From Lysobacterales bacterium (GTDB lineage: Bacteria; Pseudomonadota; Gammaproteobacteria; Xanthomonadales; Marinicellaceae): a stretch of DNA of 64,000 nucleotides. The stretch is from the NCBI GenBank assembly GCA_026982315.1, contig JALSHI010000024.1, positions 1-64,000 on the forward strand, given 5' to 3'. The notes below the pieces were generated by a model. That model made no database searches, was not told where the DNA came from, and saw nothing but the letters and a program-made list of their open reading frames with translations. Positions 56,675 through 64,000 of this stretch are shown here, piece by piece (the first letter of the stretch is position 1; each line of letters starts with the position of its first letter). A program made the position numbers and the translations under genes.

Positions 56675-58002
56675 AGCAATATCTTCTTCATATCGGCCAG
56701 TATGTCGGCCAGGTAAACACAAAAACGCGCGGCTTCAGCTCCGTCAATAACACGGTGGTCGTAGGACAGGCTCAAAGGCAGAGTCAGGCGGGGAACAAAT
56801 GCCTCGCCATCCCAGACCGGCTGCATGTGGTGTCTGGAAACACCCAGTATGGCCACTTCCGGGGCGTTGATAATGGGGGTGAAGGCGGTTCCGCCAATAC
56901 CGCCCAGGCTGGAAATGGAAAACGTGCCGCCTTGCAGCTCGGTGGTTTTCAGTTTCTTTTCCCGAGCCCGCTGGCTGATATCGGCCAGCTCCCGGGCAAT
57001 GGCAAAAATACCCTTTTCATCGGCGTGGCGGATGACCGGCACCACCAGGCCATCGGGAGTGTCTACGGCCACGCCAATGTGGTAATACTTTTTCAGTATC
57101 AGGTTTTCACCCGTGGCATCCAGTGAGGCGTTGAACTTCGGAAACTGTTTCAGGGCCCGGGTGACAGCCTTGACCAGAAACGCCAGTGGCGTCAGGTTAA
57201 ACCCCTGGGCCTTGGCTTCATGTTTATGGGCCTGGCGGAACCGCTCCAGTTCAGTGATATCAGCATCTTCAAACTGGGTCACATGCGGAATTCGCACCCA
57301 GTTGCGCCACAGGTTTTTGCCTGAGAGCTTCTGAATCTTGGTCAAAGGCCGGGTCTCAACGGGGCCAAATTGACTGAAATCCACCGTTGGCATCACAGGC
57401 AGGCCGTCACCGCTGGCTGCAGCCGGCGCAGCCCCGGACTGCATCACACCCTTGACAAAACGCTGCACATCCTTGCGGGTAATTCGCCCTTTGGGGCCGC
57501 TGCCTGGCACCTGTTCAATGGCCACGCCCAGTTCGCGGGCGAACTTGCGCACCGCCGGAGAGGCATGCGCCGGTGTGCCGGGTTTGCGAATGTTGGCCTC
57601 AAACGGTGTGGGCGGGGCTTTGCGGGGAACCGCAGGCGTGGGGGCTGAAATGGTTTTTGGCGGGGTTTCAGCAGCCTCTTCGGGTGTTTCGGTAGCCGCT
57701 GGCGTTTCTGACTGAGGGTCTTGTGGTGTGGTTTTTTCGGCACCAGCCGGTTCGGACACGGTCAGCTCAACCACTGCGTCGCCCTGGCGCACCTTGTCGC
57801 CTTCGGCCACCAGGACAGCTTTCACCTGTCCGGCGGCAGGGGCTGGAATTTCCATGGTGGCCTTGTCGCTTTCCAGGGTCACCAAGGGGTCATCGGTGGC
57901 CACGTCGTCGCCGGGCTTGACCAGGACTTCAATGACTTCAACAGCATCGAAGTCGCCAATATCCGGTACGTTGACACTCAGGGTTGTATGATTTGCGCTC
58001 AT
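56671..58002 (-). CDS. aceF: Dihydrolipoamide acetyltransferase (E2)
   Basis: 443 residues. One lipoyl domain (about 1-85; LESDKATMEIP), a Pro/Ala/Glu-rich linker, the E1/E3-binding domain (about 147-185; VRKFARELGVAIEQVPGSGPKGRI), and the catalytic domain with SYDHRVIDGAEAARF. E. coli has three lipoyl domains; here one is on E2 and one on E3. It starts 18 bases after aceE. Confidence 0.96.
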   Translation of the reverse strand: MSANHTTLSVNVPDIGDFDAVEVIEVLVKPGDDVATDDPLVTLESDKATMEIPAPAAGQVKAVLVAEGDKVRQGDAVVELTVSEPAGAEKTTPQDPQSETPAATETPEEAAETPPKTISAPTPAVPRKAPPTPFEANIRKPGTPAHASPAVRKFARELGVAIEQVPGSGPKGRITRKDVQRFVKGVMQSGAAPAAASGDGLPVMPTVDFSQFGPVETRPLTKIQKLSGKNLWRNWVRIPHVTQFEDADITELERFRQAHKHEAKAQGFNLTPLAFLVKAVTRALKQFPKFNASLDATGENLILKKYYHIGVAVDTPDGLVVPVIRHADEKGIFAIARELADISQRAREKKLKTTELQGGTFSISSLGGIGGTAFTPIINAPEVAILGVSRHHMQPVWDGEAFVPRLTLPLSLSYDHRVIDGAEAARFCVYLADILADMKKILL

Positions 58003-58020
58003 GGGCTTGGACTCCTTGGC

Positions 58021-60684
58021 TTATACCAGTCGCGGGTTGGGCTTGGCCGGGTCGATATGGTACAGTTTTTGCGCCTTGGCAATGGCCGATGCCGGTAAAT
58101 CACCGGCCTTGGCCAGCTCCGCGACTGTGGTGTAGGCAATAAAATTGCGGTCGACTTCAAAGAAGTAGCGCAGTTTTTCCCGGGTGTCGCTGCGGCCAAA
58201 GCCGTCTGTGCCCAAAGTGGTGTATTCACCGGCGACAAAAGGCCGGATCTGTTCGGCGTAATCCATGACGTAATCACTGGCGGCAACCACCGGTCCGGTG
58301 GCTTTTTCAAGGCATTTTTCCACATGGGAAACACGCGGTTTTTTATCGGGATTCAACCGGTTCCAGCGGCGAATGTCCTGGGCTTCGCGTTTCAGCTCGG
58401 TAAAGCTGGGCACGCTCCAGATGTCGCTATCGATCTTGAAGTCCTGTTTTAACAGTTTTGCGGCAGCCATAACCTCGCGCAAAATGGCGCCTGAACCCAG
58501 TAACTGGGCGCGGGTTTTACCGCGGCCGGTGCTGTCTAACCGGTACATGCCCTTGAGGATGTCCTTTTCAACGCCCTTGGGCATGTCCGGGTGGCTGTAG
58601 TTTTCGTTCAGCAAGGTGATGTAGTAGTAAATGTCTTCACCTTCGGCATACATGCGCCGCAAGCCATCCTGGAGGATAACGGCCACCTCGTAGCCGAAAG
58701 TGGGATCGTAGCTGACGCAGTTGGGAATGGTGCTGGCATACAGGTGGCTTTGGCCATCCTGGTGCTGCAAGCCTTCGCCGTTGAGTGTGGTGCGTCCGGA
58801 AGTGCCGCCGAGCAAAAAGCCGCGGCAGCGCATGTCGCCGGCGGCCCAGGCCAAATCGGCGATGCGCTGAAAGCCGAACATGGAGTAATAAATGAAAAAC
58901 GGTATCATGGGCACGCCATAATTGGCATAGGATGAAGCCGCGGCCATCCAGGACGAAAATGCGCCGGCTTCGGTAATGCCCTCCTGCAATACCTGACCTT
59001 TGTCGTCTTCCTTGTAGTACATGAGCTGGTCGGCGTCCACCGGAGTGTATTTCTGGCCTTCGTGAGCATAAATGCCCAGTTGCCGGAACAGCCCTTCCAT
59101 GCCAAAGGTGCGGGCTTCATCCGCCACAATGGGGACAATGTGTTCCTTGATGTTTTTGTCCCGAAGCATCAACGCCAGGGCGCGTACAAAAATCATGGTG
59201 GTGGACACTTCGCGTTCGCCGGTGCCTTTGAGCAAGGTCGAAAAAGCCTCCAGAGACGGTGTTTTTAAGGGCGTATAGGCCACCCGCCGCTGAGGCAAGT
59301 AGCCACCCAGTTCCGCGCGGCGCTGTTTCAGATACTGGATTTCCGGGGAGTCTTCCGGGGGTTTGTAGTATGGCACTTCTTCCAGTTGGTCGTCGGGAAT
59401 TGGCACGGCAAACCGGTCGCGGAAGTGCTTGATGGCTTCCACCGGCAACTTTTTCTGCTGGTGGCTGATGTTCAACCCTTCGCCGGATTCGCCCATGCCA
59501 TAGCCCTTGATGGTCTTGGCGATGATGACCGTGGGCTGGCCGGTGTGCGCCATGGCCTCGGCATAGGCGGCGTACACTTTATGCGGATCGTGGCCGCCCC
59601 GGTTCAGCCGCCAGATATCCTCATCGGTCATATGGGCGACCATTTCCTTGAGCTCGGGATATTTGCCAAAAAAATGTTCGCGCACATAAGCGCCATCCCT
59701 GGCCTTGTAGGTTTGATAGTCCCCATCGACGGCTTCTTCCATGCGGCGGCGTAATAATCCCTTGGTATCCCGGGCCAGCAAGGGATCCCAGTAGGAACCC
59801 CAGATGACTTTGATGACATTCCAGCCTGCTCCGCGGAAGACGCCTTCCAGTTCCTGGATAATTTTGCCATTGCCGCGCACCGGGCCGTCCAGCCGTTGCA
59901 GGTTGGCGTTGATAACAAATATCAGGTTATCGAGTTTTTCGCGCCCGGCCAGGGAAATAGCCCCCAGGGATTCCGGTTCGTCGGTTTCGCCATCGCCGAG
60001 GAAGCACCATACCTTGCGGTTGGTTTCCGGCAGTAATTCCCGGTGTTGCATGTATTTCATGAAACGCGCCTGGTAAATGGCCTGAATGGGCCCCAGCCCC
60101 ATGGAAACCGTGGGAAACTGCCAATAATCGGGCATCAACCACGGATGCGGGTAGCTGGACAGCCCCTTGCCGTCCACTTCACGGCGGAAGTTGTCCAGGC
60201 GTTCCTCATCAAAGCGCCCTTCAAGAAACGAGCGCGCATAAAAACCTGGCGCAGAATGGCCTTGGACATACAGCAAGTCCGCCCCGCTGGGGTGGTCCGG
60301 GCCGCGGAAAAAATGGTTGAAACCCACGTCATACAAGGTGGCCGCCGAAGCAAAGCTGGCGATGTGGCCGCCCAGGCTGCCGGGGCGGCGGTTGGCGCGC
60401 ACCACCATGGCCATGGCGTTCCAGCGGATAATGGCGCGGATTTTCCATTCCAGATCGGCATTGCCCGGCGAACGTTTTTCCTTGTGAACCGGAATGGTGT
60501 TGACGTAGGCTGTGGTGGCCTGGTAGGGAAGATGACCGCCGGAGCGCCGGTTCAGATCGATCAGCTGTTCAATCAGATAATGGGCACGTTCCGGGCCTTC
60601 CTGGGCGATGACCGCCTCCAGGGCTTCCAGCCATTCACGGGTTTCTTCCGGATCAGTGTCCGGGCGATTTTTAATGTCTGTCAT
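58021..60684 (-). CDS. aceE: Pyruvate dehydrogenase E1, homodimeric type
   Basis: 887 residues, standard AceE length. Thiamine-diphosphate motif GDGETDEPESLG through NLQRLDGPVRGN, and the start [22 protein letters not shown] matches the family. ATG 60684 overlaps the maeB stop (ATGA); the upstream 68 codons in frame belong to the maeB shadow. It forms acetyl-CoA from pyruvate with AceF and LpdA. Confidence 0.97.
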   Translation of the reverse strand: MTDIKNRPDTDPEETREWLEALEAVIAQEGPERAHYLIEQLIDLNRRSGGHLPYQATTAYVNTIPVHKEKRSPGNADLEWKIRAIIRWNAMAMVVRANRRPGSLGGHIASFASAATLYDVGFNHFFRGPDHPSGADLLYVQGHSAPGFYARSFLEGRFDEERLDNFRREVDGKGLSSYPHPWLMPDYWQFPTVSMGLGPIQAIYQARFMKYMQHRELLPETNRKVWCFLGDGETDEPESLGAISLAGREKLDNLIFVINANLQRLDGPVRGNGKIIQELEGVFRGAGWNVIKVIWGSYWDPLLARDTKGLLRRRMEEAVDGDYQTYKARDGAYVREHFFGKYPELKEMVAHMTDEDIWRLNRGGHDPHKVYAAYAEAMAHTGQPTVIIAKTIKGYGMGESGEGLNISHQQKKLPVEAIKHFRDRFAVPIPDDQLEEVPYYKPPEDSPEIQYLKQRRAELGGYLPQRRVAYTPLKTPSLEAFSTLLKGTGEREVSTTMIFVRALALMLRDKNIKEHIVPIVADEARTFGMEGLFRQLGIYAHEGQKYTPVDADQLMYYKEDDKGQVLQEGITEAGAFSSWMAAASSYANYGVPMIPFFIYYSMFGFQRIADLAWAAGDMRCRGFLLGGTSGRTTLNGEGLQHQDGQSHLYASTIPNCVSYDPTFGYEVAVILQDGLRRMYAEGEDIYYYITLLNENYSHPDMPKGVEKDILKGMYRLDSTGRGKTRAQLLGSGAILREVMAAAKLLKQDFKIDSDIWSVPSFTELKREAQDIRRWNRLNPDKKPRVSHVEKCLEKATGPVVAASDYVMDYAEQIRPFVAGEYTTLGTDGFGRSDTREKLRYFFEVDRNFIAYTTVAELAKAGDLPASAIAKAQKLYHIDPAKPNPRLV

Positions 60685-63026
60685 GAGTTTGTCCCGCAGT
60701 TCTTGTTTTTGGAAAAGGCCGTTTTTGAGCCTTGTTTTCTCGCATTTTTTTGATGTTGCTGGGCGTCCACAACCGCCAGTGCCGTCATATTGACCAGCCG
60801 CCGCACTGAGGAGTTGGGGCTGAGCACATGGGCTGGCATGGCGCACCCCAAAAGCATGGGGCCGATACTGACGCCATCGGTGACGCAACGCACCATGTTC
60901 AGGGTGGTATTGGCCGCATCCAGGTTGGGAAACACAAACAAGTTGGCTTTTCCTTTCAGGCGCGAATTGGGAAAAATCTTTTGCCGCAATGCCGGCATGA
61001 GCGCCAGGTCGGCTTCCATTTCGCCTTCTGCTTCCAGTTCCGGGGCTTCGTTTTGCAGTTGCTGGAAAACCTGGCGCATCTTGTCAGCGCTGCTGCCCTC
61101 GCGGCTGCCAAAGGTGGAATAGGAGATGAGCGCCACATGGGGCGTTTTGCCAAACAGGCGGACTTTTTCGGCGGCCATTTGCGTAATCCGGGTCAGATCG
61201 GCGGCGTCAGGGTCTTCGTTGACGTAGGTGTCGGTCAGGAAGAAGTTGCCATGGCCGGTGGTGACGGCGCTGATGGCGCCAGGTGTTGTGACGCCCGGGG
61301 CCAGTCCCAGCACGTCGATTACATTGCGCAACACTTTGGGATAGCGGCCAATCAGTCCGGCCAGCATGGCGTCGGCCTCGCCGCGGCGCACCATCAAGGC
61401 GGCAATAACCGTTGGCCGGGTACGCACAATGGCTTTGGCGATATCCGGTGTGACACCTTTACGTTGCATGATCTCGTGATAAAGGCTCCAGTATTCCCAG
61501 AAACGGGGGTCGCTTTGGGGGTTGACCAGCTCGAAGTCACGGCCAGGCTCCAGCTTCAGGCCAATTTTCTCCAGGCGCATTTTCACCACTTCGGGCCGGC
61601 CAATCAGAATGGGCTTGGCCAAGCCATCATTGATCACAGTCTGGACGGCGCGCAAGACGCGTTCATCTTCGCCTTCGGCAAACACCACCCGCTTGGGATC
61701 GGCCCGGGCGGCGTCAAAAACCGGACGCATCAAAAGGCCGCTTTGATAGACAAATTCACTCAGGCGAGCCCGGTAGTCGTCGATGTTGTCCAGTGGCCGC
61801 GTGGCCACGCCGGAGTCCATAGCTGCCTGGGCCACTGCCGGCGCCACATACAGCAGAATGCGGGGGTCGAACGGCTGGGGAATCAGGTAATCCGGGCCAA
61901 AAGACGGTGTTTTTCCGCCATAGGCCTGGGCGCTGATGTCGCTACTGGCTTCGCGCGCCAGTTGGGCCAGGGCGAAAACACTGGCTTTTTTCATGGCGTC
62001 GTTGATGGTGGTGGCGCCCACATCCAGCGCACCCCGAAAAATGTAGGGAAAGCACAGAACGTTATTGACCTGATTGGGAAAGTCGCTGCGACCAGTGGCG
62101 ATAATGGCGTCGGGGCGGACTTTTTTGGCCGCATCGGGCATGATTTCCGGTATCGGATTGGCTAGGGCCAGAATAATGGGTTGCCGGGCCATTTTTTTGA
62201 TCATGTGGGGCTTGAGTATGCCGCCCACGGACACACCCAGAAAAATATCCGCATCTTCCAGGGCTTCTTCCAGGGATTGCAAGGGTTTGTCGGTGGCATA
62301 GCGGCATTTGGGGTCACCCGGTTGCAGGTCCGGCCGGTGTTTTGTGACCACCCCGTGACTGTCGGTGAGGATGATGTTCTCCGGCCGCAGGCCCAGATCC
62401 ACCAGTAAATTGACGCAGGCCATGCCTGCGGCCCCAGCGCCGGATGTGACCAGCTTGACCTGGCTGATATCCTTGCCGGTTATTTTCAGGGCGTTGATCA
62501 CGGCGGCGGCGGTGATAATGGCCGTGCCGTGCTGGTCGTCGTGAAAAACGGGAATATTCAGCCGCTGGCTGAGCTTTTTTTCAACCTCGAAGCATTCGGG
62601 AGACTTGATGTCTTCAAGATTGATGCCGCCAAAAGTCGGCGCCAGGCTGGCGATAATGTCCACCAGGTTGTCCGGGTCTTTTTCGTCAACTTCAATATCA
62701 AAAACATCAATGCCAGCGAATTTTTTAAATAAAACGCCCTTGCCTTCCATGACCGGCTTGGCCGCCAACGGGCCAATGTCGCCTAGGCCCAGCACGGCCG
62801 TGCCATTGGTAATCACCGCCACCAGGTTGCTGCGAATGGTCATGTCAGCGGCCGCCTGAGGGTCCTGGGCAATGGCCTCGGAAGCCGCGGCCACGCCCGG
62901 CGAATAGGCCAGGGACAGGTCTTTCTGGGTAGTCAGCGGCTTGGTGGGCGCCACCGTGATTTTCCCTGGCCGGGGATTCTTGTGGTAATCCAGAGCGGCC
63001 TGGCGGATATCGTCTTTCAGACTCAT
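60681..63026 (-). CDS. maeB: NADP-type malic enzyme with phosphotransacetylase-like C-terminus
   Basis: 781 residues. Malic enzyme domain (about 1-430; [46 protein letters not shown]) makes pyruvate from malate. The C-terminal part (about 435-760) is the phosphate acetyltransferase-like domain of MaeB, which is regulatory and binds acetyl-CoA. ATG 63026 begins [15 protein letters not shown]. It overlaps aceE by ATGA, so pyruvate supply and use are co-translated. Confidence 0.96.
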   Translation of the reverse strand: MSLKDDIRQAALDYHKNPRPGKITVAPTKPLTTQKDLSLAYSPGVAAASEAIAQDPQAAADMTIRSNLVAVITNGTAVLGLGDIGPLAAKPVMEGKGVLFKKFAGIDVFDIEVDEKDPDNLVDIIASLAPTFGGINLEDIKSPECFEVEKKLSQRLNIPVFHDDQHGTAIITAAAVINALKITGKDISQVKLVTSGAGAAGMACVNLLVDLGLRPENIILTDSHGVVTKHRPDLQPGDPKCRYATDKPLQSLEEALEDADIFLGVSVGGILKPHMIKKMARQPIILALANPIPEIMPDAAKKVRPDAIIATGRSDFPNQVNNVLCFPYIFRGALDVGATTINDAMKKASVFALAQLAREASSDISAQAYGGKTPSFGPDYLIPQPFDPRILLYVAPAVAQAAMDSGVATRPLDNIDDYRARLSEFVYQSGLLMRPVFDAARADPKRVVFAEGEDERVLRAVQTVINDGLAKPILIGRPEVVKMRLEKIGLKLEPGRDFELVNPQSDPRFWEYWSLYHEIMQRKGVTPDIAKAIVRTRPTVIAALMVRRGEADAMLAGLIGRYPKVLRNVIDVLGLAPGVTTPGAISAVTTGHGNFFLTDTYVNEDPDAADLTRITQMAAEKVRLFGKTPHVALISYSTFGSREGSSADKMRQVFQQLQNEAPELEAEGEMEADLALMPALRQKIFPNSRLKGKANLFVFPNLDAANTTLNMVRCVTDGVSIGPMLLGCAMPAHVLSPNSSVRRLVNMTALAVVDAQQHQKNARKQGSKTAFSKNKNCGTNS

Positions 63027-63088
63027 AATGTCTATGTCCCCTTGTTGGCAAGCGCTGCTATCCGCGCAACCCGAACTTGCCAATCAAC

Positions 63089-63104
63089 GGCCGGTGAGCC
63101 GGCC
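63089..63104. other. Hairpin in the spacer between fba and maeB
   Basis: GGCCGG / CCGGCC with a TGAG loop is a perfect 6-bp GC stem in the 179-base gap upstream of maeB. No T-run follows on either strand, so termination is uncertain; it would lie in the maeB leader. No other signal was recognised in this gap. Confidence 0.4.
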
Positions 63105-63205
63105 ATTATCTTGTTCAGCCTGGGGCATCCTTGCCCGCGGCTGCAATGCTTGGGTGGTTTTATCCACCGGGTTTTGTGTCGGAAAACGCTGGGCTTCCGC
63201 CCGAT

Positions 63206-64000
63206 TTATCCGTTGCTTTCTGTTTCCAGGCTGTATTCACCCCGGGTGGCCAGGGCATTCATGTGCGCCCGGTGCAAGAGCTCTTGCTGGGCGACGGCCA
63301 CATTGTTTTTTGGGTTGGCGGCCCAGACTTTCAAGGCCGATTCCTGCAGGGCGCGCCCGTAAGAGAAGCTCAGCGGCCATGGCAGTGGTCCCATCTGATT
63401 CATGGCGTTGAGGTGTTCTGTGGCTTCAATTTCGCTTTGGCCGCCAGACAAAAAGACAATGCCAGCCAACGTGGCCGGTACGGTGTTGCTCAGGCAGGCC
63501 AAAGTAGCCTCGGCCACGTCTTCAACGCTCACATCCTGGTCACTGTCCTTGCCAGGCACCACCATGCTGGTTTTCAGGATCGTGCCCTCCAGAATGATAT
63601 TGTGTTCGTAAAGATGGTCGAACAGGGTTTTCAGGGTCAGTTCGGTGATTTCATAGGCGGTTTCAATGTCGTGGTCGCCGTCCATTAGTACTTCCGGCTC
63701 CACCATGGGAACCAGCCCGGCTTCCTGGCACAAGGCGGCGTAACGCGCCAGGGTATGGCAGTTGGCGTCAATACAGGTCTGTGAAGGAATGTTTTCGCCG
63801 ATGGTGATAACAGCGCGCCATTTGGCGAAACGGGCTCCCAGGTCATGGTACTCTTTTAGCCGCTCGCGTAAACCGTCCAGCCCTTCGGTGACTTTCTCGC
63901 CAGTAAAGCCGGCCAGCGGATGGGCGCCTTTGTCCACTTTGATACCGGGAATAATGCCCTGCTCTTGCATGAGCGCCACCAGCGGCTTGCCCTCTGCTGT
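63206..64000 (-). CDS. Class I fructose-bisphosphate aldolase (5' end outside the window)
   Basis: At least 264 residues are visible; the reading frame stays open to the window edge, and GKPLVALMQEQGIIPGIKVDKG is preceded by more coding sequence. EGTILKTSMVVPG carries the Schiff-base Lys, and SGGQSE and the C-terminal NPKNNVAVAQQELLHRAHMNALATRGEY match the eukaryote-type class I aldolases. Cleaves fructose-1,6-bisphosphate. It lies upstream of maeB on the same strand. Confidence 0.94.
   Translation of the reverse strand, partial: TAEGKPLVALMQEQGIIPGIKVDKGAHPLAGFTGEKVTEGLDGLRERLKEYHDLGARFAKWRAVITIGENIPSQTCIDANCHTLARYAALCQEAGLVPMVEPEVLMDGDHDIETAYEITELTLKTLFDHLYEHNIILEGTILKTSMVVPGKDSDQDVSVEDVAEATLACLSNTVPATLAGIVFLSGGQSEIEATEHLNAMNQMGPLPWPLSFSYGRALQESALKVWAANPKNNVAVAQQELLHRAHMNALATRGEYSLETESNG

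Noticed and set aside
60828-62165. 445-residue open frame on the forward strand
   Set aside because: It is antisense to maeB, which has clear domains; the translation shows no family features and reads as a shadow of GC-rich codons.
63089-63104. Intrinsic terminator between fba and maeB
   Set aside because: Stem is good but no T-run follows on either strand.

Overview
This window is the dnaA region of a gammaproteobacterial chromosome. The evidence is a full set of housekeeping genes in gammaproteobacterial arrangements: dnaA-dnaN-recF-gyrB, rpmH-rnpA-yidC-mnmE, LysM-dprA-smg-topA-tsaC-hemF, fmt-rsmB-DUF4390-ntrY, and aceE-aceF-lpdA with a homodimeric-type E1. The LPS gene waaA, an outer-membrane porin and a TonB-dependent receptor show a Gram-negative envelope. 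I cannot name the genus. I saw no rRNA, tRNA, CRISPR array, insertion sequence or prophage. Coding density is very high and many neighbours overlap by an ATGA or GTGA junction.

Layout. 1-4.6 kb: a Fur-box-controlled redox locus (ApbE flavin transferase lipoprotein, divergent from a porin, an FMN-binding protein and a PepSY-type membrane protein), then two small membrane proteins. 4.7-14.3 kb: carbonic anhydrase, peptide deformylase, and a forward run LysM-dprA-smg-topA-tsaC-hemF-waaA. 14.3-28.9 kb, reverse strand: hydrolase-hemH-uppP-TPR/sulfotransferase-like, then yheT-plsC-thioesterase-DUF3465-Grx4 fusion-gyrB-recF-dnaN-dnaA. A DnaA-box cluster lies between dnaA and dnaN, and two parS-like ParB sites lie inside recF. 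29.1-33.1 kb, forward: rpmH-rnpA-yidC-mnmE, with no yidD. 33.2-45.1 kb, reverse: a TonB receptor, a GacS/BarA-like hybrid kinase, a FimX-like degenerate GGDEF/EAL protein, and a tight block encoding a hybrid histidine kinase, a Ras-like small GTPase, an OmpA protein with a large cytosolic domain, a coiled-coil protein and an OmpR-type regulator. 45.2-54.7 kb, reverse: aldehyde dehydrogenase, DUF2007, an NtrY-like kinase (no NtrX), DUF4390, rsmB, fmt, tdk and a PAS-GGDEF-EAL protein. 54.9-64 kb, reverse: maeB-aceE-aceF-lpdA as one translationally coupled operon, preceded by a class I fructose-bisphosphate aldolase that runs off the window.

Two systems stand out. The first is the block at 40.0-45.1 kb. 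A Ras-like GTPase lacking the catalytic Gln is joined by ATGA overlaps to a membrane-spanning OmpA protein on one side and a sensor kinase on the other. It looks like a trans-envelope signalling or positioning module. The second is the iron-responsive flavinylation locus at 1-3.8 kb, where a Fur box sits between the -35 and -10 of the porin-operon promoter. This suggests flavin-based electron transfer or iron reduction in the envelope.

Gene order also departs from the usual arrangement: def lies about 46 kb from fmt, mnmE is not followed by mnmG/rsmG/parAB, and almost everything from 33 to 64 kb is head-on to a fork leaving the dnaA region. Start codons were moved inward where an internal start had a better ribosome binding site or matched the family.
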